Under the pieces are notes generated by a model. The model was not told the origin of the DNA. It saw only the letters and a list, made by a program, of their open reading frames with translations, and did not search any database. From Acetatifactor aquisgranensis (GTDB lineage: Bacteria > Bacillota > Clostridia > Lachnospirales > Lachnospiraceae), in the NCBI RefSeq assembly GCF_943193215.1, contig NZ_CALPDH010000015.1, positions 83,195-147,194 of the forward strand: 64,000 nucleotides of DNA. Reading direction: 5' to 3'. Shown piece by piece: positions 59,542 through 64,000 of this stretch (position 1 is its first letter; every line of letters begins with the position of its first letter). Position numbers and translations under genes: made by a program.

Positions 59542-60402
59542 CTACCCGGCGATATGGGCGTCCTCCATCCCGCCGTCCACGCTGCCGCTTACAATAATCA
59601 CATGGTCCCCGAACATATCGTCATCATCATAGTAGACTTCATAATCGCCTTCTGCGTCTATGCTGAATTCACTGATTGCGATCCGCCCGGCGAAGGATTC
59701 TTCCGTGATTGCGGCTAAGGCTTCGCCGTCCTCGTCATCGTATCCTTCGTCCTGCCAGTCGTTGGCAAGTTCTGTCAGCTTTTCGGAAGCAAATGCACGG
59801 AATTTCTGATCCCATTCCTTGAGATTTGCGTAAATATTCTTAAACTGCGCCAGTGCCCGGTCTGCTGTCGTTCCATTTTCCTCATCGCATTCAAGGGTCA
59901 CATGACAGTCCTCTCCCAGCCAGTCAACGGTACCCGCAAACCAGTTGAAATGCCGCTCCAACGTAAAGGTTCCGCAGTCTCCGTCCTCAATAACAACAAC
60001 CTCTTTATATTTTTCCAATAGCTTTGACAATGCCGGATTCTCTACCCCTCGTTCCACGACTTCCGTCAGCATAAAATGATTGAAGAAGCGGGGCTGCGCA
60101 TTCTTCATCACCTTTTCCGGCTTAATTTTACGGCATTTGATATGATAAATGGTCAGGTCTTTGAGATGATAAATCCATCCATCTTTGTCCTCCTCACGCG
60201 CAAGCCAGCTTAAGTAGCCCTCGCTTTCCACCGTTTCTCCAGTCTCCAGATCCACATAACCTAAAATATCTGCACTTGGAGACCAGAGGCCCTTTGCGAC
60301 GCTGCCCGCACCCCCAACATATTCCCCGGTCAAAACAAGCAACTCCCGCATCTGCTCCTCGTAGCGCTTTTCGTATTTGCTCTTTTCTTTTTCATAATTC
60401 AT
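59542..60402 (-). CDS. DUF2262-type acidic immunity-like protein
   Basis: 286 residues from the ATG at 60402 (GGAAGG upstream); the longer frame to 60660 runs through the previous gene. The N-terminus has KGLWSPSADILGYVDLETGE and YLSWLAREEDKDGWIYHLKD. The C-terminal half from about residue 145 (RHFNWFAGTVDWLGEDCHVT and FASEKLTELANDWQDEGYDD) resembles DUF2262. The protein is very acidic, with EDGEALAAITEESFAG and EVYYDDDDMFGD near the end, as seen in many immunity proteins. It was probably acquired with the other immunity genes here. A toxin partner is not in the window. Confidence 0.65.
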   Translation of the reverse strand: MNYEKEKSKYEKRYEEQMRELLVLTGEYVGGAGSVAKGLWSPSADILGYVDLETGETVESEGYLSWLAREEDKDGWIYHLKDLTIYHIKCRKIKPEKVMKNAQPRFFNHFMLTEVVERGVENPALSKLLEKYKEVVVIEDGDCGTFTLERHFNWFAGTVDWLGEDCHVTLECDEENGTTADRALAQFKNIYANLKEWDQKFRAFASEKLTELANDWQDEGYDDEDGEALAAITEESFAGRIAISEFSIDAEGDYEVYYDDDDMFGDHVIIVSGSVDGGMEDAHIAG

Positions 60403-60502
60403 TATGTAAACCCACCTTCCTATTGTTCTGAATTTTATCAGTCCCATGTACCTTTTTGTCTGCCCTGTCGTATCTATATGCGGTATCTGTTTCAGAAAAG
60501 AC

Positions 60503-60667
60503 TCATAGGATCTCATCACCTTCTTCTTCGCTGCACGGATTGACCCTCTCGTGAAAGGTCTCCATGATTTCATCAAGAACCTCAATACTCTGTGCGGTGT
60601 AATCCAGCATGGCATGATGCTCCTTTGCATAATCTGAAATCTGCTGTTCCATTTCTTCAAAATTCAC
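60503..60667 (-). CDS. Small helical protein, possibly a truncated immunity gene
   Basis: 54 residues from a GTG at 60667, chosen because AAAGGAGG stands six bases before it; the ATGs upstream lack a site. It reads EQQISDYAKEHHAMLDYTAQ and then SIEVLDEIMETFHERVNPCS, an amphipathic pair of helices. This resembles the N-terminal part of a longer family (about 150 residues) of immunity-type proteins, so it may be cut short. It ends about 100 bases before the DUF2262-type gene. Confidence 0.5.
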   Translation of the reverse strand: MNFEEMEQQISDYAKEHHAMLDYTAQSIEVLDEIMETFHERVNPCSEEEGDEIL

Positions 60668-60769
60668 TTGAATCCTCCTTTGAAATTTCTGATAATCATG
60701 TTCCATACACATACGCAAACCCAGAACAAAATCCACGCTTTTCTTGCAAACGGTTAAAAGCCTCCCTCT

Positions 60770-61459
60770 TTAACAGCACTGCCAGTCATAATGTACCTTG
60801 GTGAAATTTCCTGTCAGCAGATCTCGGCGAGATATGATAAATGTACAGTTACCGCTATCGCCAAACATCAATCCGCTTGTATCATCCACATCCAGTTGAA
60901 GAAGCAGTATGTATTCCGAACTATCCTTATAATATGCAGGAGCCCTTTGGACAAAATACGGATAACCTCCTACTCGGCTTCCACTGGCGCAGCAAAGCTC
61001 AAAAAGAGCCTTTTCTTCCTTTTTCGATATATTCTGAAATTTATCCTGAAATTCCGGACATTCTGTTCCTATAAATATCTCTTCCTGCTTAAAAGTTATC
61101 TTGCAGTTGTCGCTAAAAGGCAAATCTTCTGCATAATCATCACTGTATGGATTTTCATTGACAAGCGCTGTTTCATCCGTCTTATATTCGGAGATGTGCT
61201 TTACAACACATCCTCCATACAATCCATAGGAGCCGTCATTTTCTACATAAAACTGAAGCAGTCCCTCATGTGGAAATTCCGGCAGAGGCGGCATCTCGGC
61301 AAGGTTGATCCGTGCAAGGAACATCATCGGTCCGCCATCTGTCCCCTTGGGATATTGTTCTATATCTTCCAAATAAGGACATCCGCCCAGCTTACTTTCC
61401 CATGGTTTTGTATCCTCCAAGGTGAACATAATCTGATTCGACAGTCCTACTATAACCAA
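60770..61459 (-). CDS. DUF1963 (YwqG-like) protein
   Basis: About 229 residues from a TTG. The conserved DUF1963 block is WESKLGGCPYLEDIEQYPKG with MMFLARINLAEMPPLPEFP and GLLQFYVENDGSYGLYGG. At the C-terminus ILLLQLDVDDTSGLMFGDSG and CTFIISRRDLLTGNFTKVHY match the family closely. Usual members carry about 40-50 more residues in front; here a stop lies just upstream, so the N-terminus may be lost or start at this TTG. YwqG-type proteins occur in toxin-immunity loci. Function is not known. Confidence 0.75.
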   Translation of the reverse strand: MVIVGLSNQIMFTLEDTKPWESKLGGCPYLEDIEQYPKGTDGGPMMFLARINLAEMPPLPEFPHEGLLQFYVENDGSYGLYGGCVVKHISEYKTDETALVNENPYSDDYAEDLPFSDNCKITFKQEEIFIGTECPEFQDKFQNISKKEEKALFELCCASGSRVGGYPYFVQRAPAYYKDSSEYILLLQLDVDDTSGLMFGDSGNCTFIISRRDLLTGNFTKVHYDWQCC

Positions 61460-61525
61460 TTGATAAAATGCTATGATTCATAATTCCCACTCCAAAGTAT
61501 GGAGCTGTTCAGTTCTTAAACCGTT

Positions 61526-62130
61526 TTAATAAGAGTTCCATATCCTGAATTCCCATTCATATGCCAACGGATTCTCATAAAAATGCCTTAAATCTTTTTC
61601 ATCAGGAATATATTCCTTATATAAAAAACAAGCATCCAAAACTTTATTTTCATCGTTGATTTCATCAAGCGTTGCAATCAGGTCATGCAGTTTATGCGCA
61701 TTCAGCAGATTCGCTTTTTCATATGCGTTTCTATCGTGCGGGGGCATCCATCCCGTCTCAAGCGTCAGATTCCGAAAGGATTTGTCCTCCGGAAAACAGC
61801 AGCAATTTACCACATGCGCATAAACGGCTCGCAGCGCTGATGGCGGAATGGGGATAAACAGATCGGAATCTGTATAATCTGCTCCTCCATGGCTGCCGCA
61901 TATTTCAATCATCCTGATTCTCACATCACATTCCGGGCTTCCGCACCACCAGCATATGTCAAAAAAACCTGTATCATCCTCTGTGCCGTAATCATCGCTA
62001 TCGCCGCGGGAGATAACCCATCCTGTTCTCTTTTCCCTGATTCTTGCCTGAATATACAGATCATGTCCTAAATCTATTTCTCCTCCCGGCTTTTGTTTAT
62101 AACCACCTGCTTCCTATACTGTTCCATCAT
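61526..62130 (-). pseudogene. Immunity-like gene with a frameshift
   Basis: From an ATG at 62130, just after the stop of the upstream gene, the frame reads MMEQYRKQVVINKSREEK and stops. The next frame is open through GHDLYIQARIREKRTGWVIS, FFDICWWCGSPECDV and IEICGSHGGADYTDSDLFIP to the end at 61526. One extra A in the AAA before the stop joins them as REEK-IDLGHD. Without it only the 132-residue C-terminal part starting at a GTG would be made. I do not know the family, but location and acidic character suggest immunity. Confidence 0.55.
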
Positions 62131-62132
62131 TT

Positions 62133-62861
62133 CTAATCCAGCCAGCAGCAAAGCTGTTTCAACCGCGCCAGGTCGTCTATGCCTTCCAAGGAAACAAATC
62201 TGCTTTCTACCACTTCCAACACCCGCAGCAGGGGCATCGCTCTTAAGAAAGTCATATCCTGATATTCCGCGCTGTAAAGCCGCAGCACCTCCAGCCCGGT
62301 AAACAAGCCGATATCCTGCTGAATGCCCCGATCTGTCCGCCGCTGCCATTCCTCGTAAGCATCGTCGTCGCTAAATTTCTCTCGATATGTCTCGCACAGG
62401 ATGGTTTTCTCGAAAGATTCCCATTTCTTCTTAGGACTTTCCCAATCCTCTGCTTCTTCCTCTTCATCATCTTCTTCCTCTTCCGCTTTTTCATATTGCT
62501 CTTTAAATTCTTTCCATATATCATATGGCGGAAGCTGAAAAAAACGCTCCCCTGTATCCGAATCTATGTAATCGAAGGGATCTTCCTTCGCATAGTCTAT
62601 GTAAAGCTGGATGAATGTGCTTGTCACATTAGCTCCGCCGCCCATTGCCCACTCGTCTCCGCCATCTGTGGTGCAGAAGGGTTCCGGCGGCGTTGCCGTA
62701 CTTATTTCAATCGTGTATTCGCCGCCAAAGTCACAATCACCGATACGCATATACCTGATTCTCTCCATGTCGCTTTCGCAAATATCCTCTTTCTGCAGGA
62801 ACTTTTTTACTGCGTCCCCAATCCATTTCTGTGTAAATTCAATTTTCTTTTCCTCATTCAT
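62133..62861 (-). CDS. Acidic immunity-like protein with a leucine-rich C-terminus
   Basis: 242 residues from the ATG at 62861 (GGAGG seven bases upstream). N-terminal part: FTQKWIGDAVKKFLQKEDIC and FGGEYTIEISTATPPEPF. The centre has a very acidic tract (EKAEEEEDDEEEEAEDWESP). The C-terminal part has leucine-repeat-like segments, TGLEVLRLYSAEYQDMTFL and MPLLRVLEVVESRFVSLEG. Likely an immunity protein; the family is not recognised with certainty. It overlaps or nearly touches both neighbours. Confidence 0.6.
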   Translation of the reverse strand: MNEEKKIEFTQKWIGDAVKKFLQKEDICESDMERIRYMRIGDCDFGGEYTIEISTATPPEPFCTTDGGDEWAMGGGANVTSTFIQLYIDYAKEDPFDYIDSDTGERFFQLPPYDIWKEFKEQYEKAEEEEDDEEEEAEDWESPKKKWESFEKTILCETYREKFSDDDAYEEWQRRTDRGIQQDIGLFTGLEVLRLYSAEYQDMTFLRAMPLLRVLEVVESRFVSLEGIDDLARLKQLCCWLD

Positions 62862-62863
62862 TT

Positions 62864-63342
62864 CTATACCTCCAGTATAAATTCCAGACAATCTTCATTA
62901 TAAATGTCCTTTGTGCAGACAAGCCGCAGAAAATCATAAAAATCTTTGCACAATATACAGCTGGACAAATAATCGCGGACTTCTTCATAATCAGACACGT
63001 CTACACCATCGACAATGCTCATATCATAGACAGCTTCATGGTAAATATGAACCACTTCCCCTGTCACCAAGTCCAGAAAAACAAAGTTTCATAACAGCAG
63101 GCATAGTCGCCGCAAAAAGATGCCGATACCATGATACATTTTGGCAACTGATAACTCTGTAAAAAATCAATATAAGGTTTCGGAAGCTCATAGCCCAATT
63201 CTGTTTCTATCATCTTAATATCTGTTTCTGTAAACTCAGCTTTTTGCAACGGCTTAGAAAATAAATCGCGATAGTTTTCCTGAAGTCTGTCTAAGTACGT
63301 AACCGCCTTTCCATTCGTTTCTTTCTCTCTGTTGATAAGCAT
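62864..63342 (-). pseudogene. SMI1/KNR4-type immunity gene with a frameshift
   Basis: First frame: MLINREKETNGKAVTYLDRL, then ELGYELPKPYIDFLQSYQLP (the SMI1/KNR4 pattern LPxxYxxFL) up to CCYETLFF, where it stops at 63064. Second frame: continues LDLVTGEVVHIYHEAVYDMS to DYLSSCILCKDFYDFLRLV and ends at 62864. One extra T in the T5 run joins them as ETLFFLDLVTGEV, which is coherent for the family and gives 159-160 residues. It is thus a gene broken by a single-base loss in a homopolymer, or an assembly error. Confidence 0.7.
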
Positions 63343-63395
63343 TTTACCACTCCTCTTTCCTTAAAAATTCATTCCCTCCGGAACTGATTGCTTCG

Positions 63396-63830
63396 TTACA
63401 TATATGCTGCTTCTAATTCGTCTTTTAAAATCCGGGCTGTCCCATTATGGTATATAATGAGTGTATTAGGGTGGTGTGCGCAATACTCTTTAATGGCGAG
63501 ACCTTTTTTTGAACTCTGTATACCGGATTTACCGCAGTAAGGGCAAATTCCAGCACAGAAAAGCCTGTAATCATGCCCCAGGCATATTGCATTTATTCTT
63601 TTATCAAAATATCCTGCCTGTCCATTATAAAATTCTTCTGCTGTCAATGGGGCAATTACTAATTGTTTCTTCTTTGATGAATAGACGCTGCTGCAAAAAC
63701 AGCTTACCATATCTGTATCCGCGGTTTCCGCCGCATAGTCAAATGTGTTATTACAACATCTGCACTGGGCAGAATAAACCATTAAGAGTTCAGCCGCTGA
63801 TTTTACGATTTTCCTTTGTTTATTATCCAT
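63396..63830 (-). CDS. Cysteine-rich protein of the immunity array
   Basis: 144 residues. The N-terminus, ELLMVYSAQCRCCNNTFDYA, shares 59 bp of DNA with the end of the SMI1-type gene at 58403. A second cysteine group, FCAGICPYCGKSG, is near residue 95, and the tail is helical. The CxxC pairs suggest zinc binding. I do not know the family. It is the first gene of the array seen from the right and has no clear ribosome binding site. Confidence 0.55.
   Translation of the reverse strand: MDNKQRKIVKSAAELLMVYSAQCRCCNNTFDYAAETADTDMVSCFCSSVYSSKKKQLVIAPLTAEEFYNGQAGYFDKRINAICLGHDYRLFCAGICPYCGKSGIQSSKKGLAIKEYCAHHPNTLIIYHNGTARILKDELEAAYM
63737..63795. repeat. 59-bp repeat (copy 2)
   Basis: Matches 58432-58490 at 55 of 59 positions and lies within the 5' part of the Cys-rich gene, whereas copy 1 lies at a gene's 3' end. 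Confidence 0.75.
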
Positions 63831-63927
63831 CTTTTCTATCTATGCAACCTCAAAACTTACTTATTGTACCAAGCCGCTTACGCGGCGGCAAGTTCTAAAA
63901 ATAGTTTCTCCTAAATCCTCAAGAAAG

Positions 63928-63999
63928 TAGCAGTTTTTGAAGATATGTTGTATTGTTAAGTTACCACACCAAACAACGACATAACAACAAAAACTGCTA
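63928..63999. repeat. 12-bp perfect inverted repeat at the right edge
   Basis: TAGCAGTTTTTG at 63928-63939 and CAAAAACTGCTA at 63988-63999 are exact reverse complements 48 bases apart. It could be the end of an insertion element, or a terminator-type hairpin. The window ends right after it. Confidence 0.55.
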
Positions 64000-64000
64000 T

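Overview
The window looks like the chromosome of a Lachnospiraceae-type Clostridium. The best evidence is a SCIFF peptide gene with its radical SAM maturase next to a fused secDF, together with a TIGR04086 membrane protein, DUF2974 and DUF5808 proteins, clusters of large serine recombinases and Tn1549-like conjugative-element genes. Most genes lie on the minus strand. I see no rRNA or tRNA gene and no CRISPR array.

Layout. (1) 1-14.6 kb is a surface-glycan or glycoprotein cluster on the minus strand: GT4, GT2 and GT11 glycosyltransferases, a sugar-nucleotide epimerase, two asparagine-synthase-type amidotransferases, FkbM and DUF268 methyltransferases, and a CDP-glycerol-transferase-like protein fused to a propeller-like half. 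Two genes here are broken by a one-base shortfall at G7 tracts, and an amidotransferase and a methyltransferase have collapsed into each other. (2) 14.6-20.8 kb is mobile debris: a DUF2974 fragment, a TnpB-like protein that has lost all three RuvC catalytic acids, paired palindromes, a class C group II intron sitting behind a terminator, and an AAA-ATPase/PD-(D/E)XK gene split by a 98-bp MITE. (3) 20.9-31.3 kb is mostly ordinary chromosome: SWIM protein and SNF2 helicase, DUF2974, DUF5808, exonuclease, secDF, scfB, scfA. (4) 31.4-36.9 kb is a block of carbohydrate genes and fragments lying between scfA and the TIGR04086 gene, which are usually close together. (5) 37.3-42.5 kb holds a CNNM/CorC-type transporter and pstSCAB. 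(6) 42.5-50.7 kb is a nest of four large serine recombinases bounded by gene fragments (amidase, endolysin, larB). (7) 51.0-58.1 kb is an eroded conjugative or mobilizable element: XRE-ABC fusion with permease, KTR protein, two sigma-like factors, RepA-like ATPase, an inverted-repeat origin region, a deleted MobV relaxase and a truncated ParB. (8) 58.1-64 kb is an array of polymorphic-toxin-immunity-like genes (SMI1/KNR4, DUF1963, DUF2262-like and unknowns), several of them broken. No toxin gene is visible.

Functional links. The glycan genes plausibly build and decorate one surface polymer or glycoprotein. scfA and scfB form a complete peptide and thioether-maturase pair. pstSCAB is a complete phosphate importer. 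The mobile regions are decayed. Two cross-cutting signals stand out: a MITE family whose two insertions excise in silico to restore perfect reading frames, and at least five genes each repaired by adding one base in or beside a short homonucleotide run, which is either real decay or switching, or homopolymer error in the assembly. The catalytically dead TnpB homologue is the best candidate for an undescribed system.
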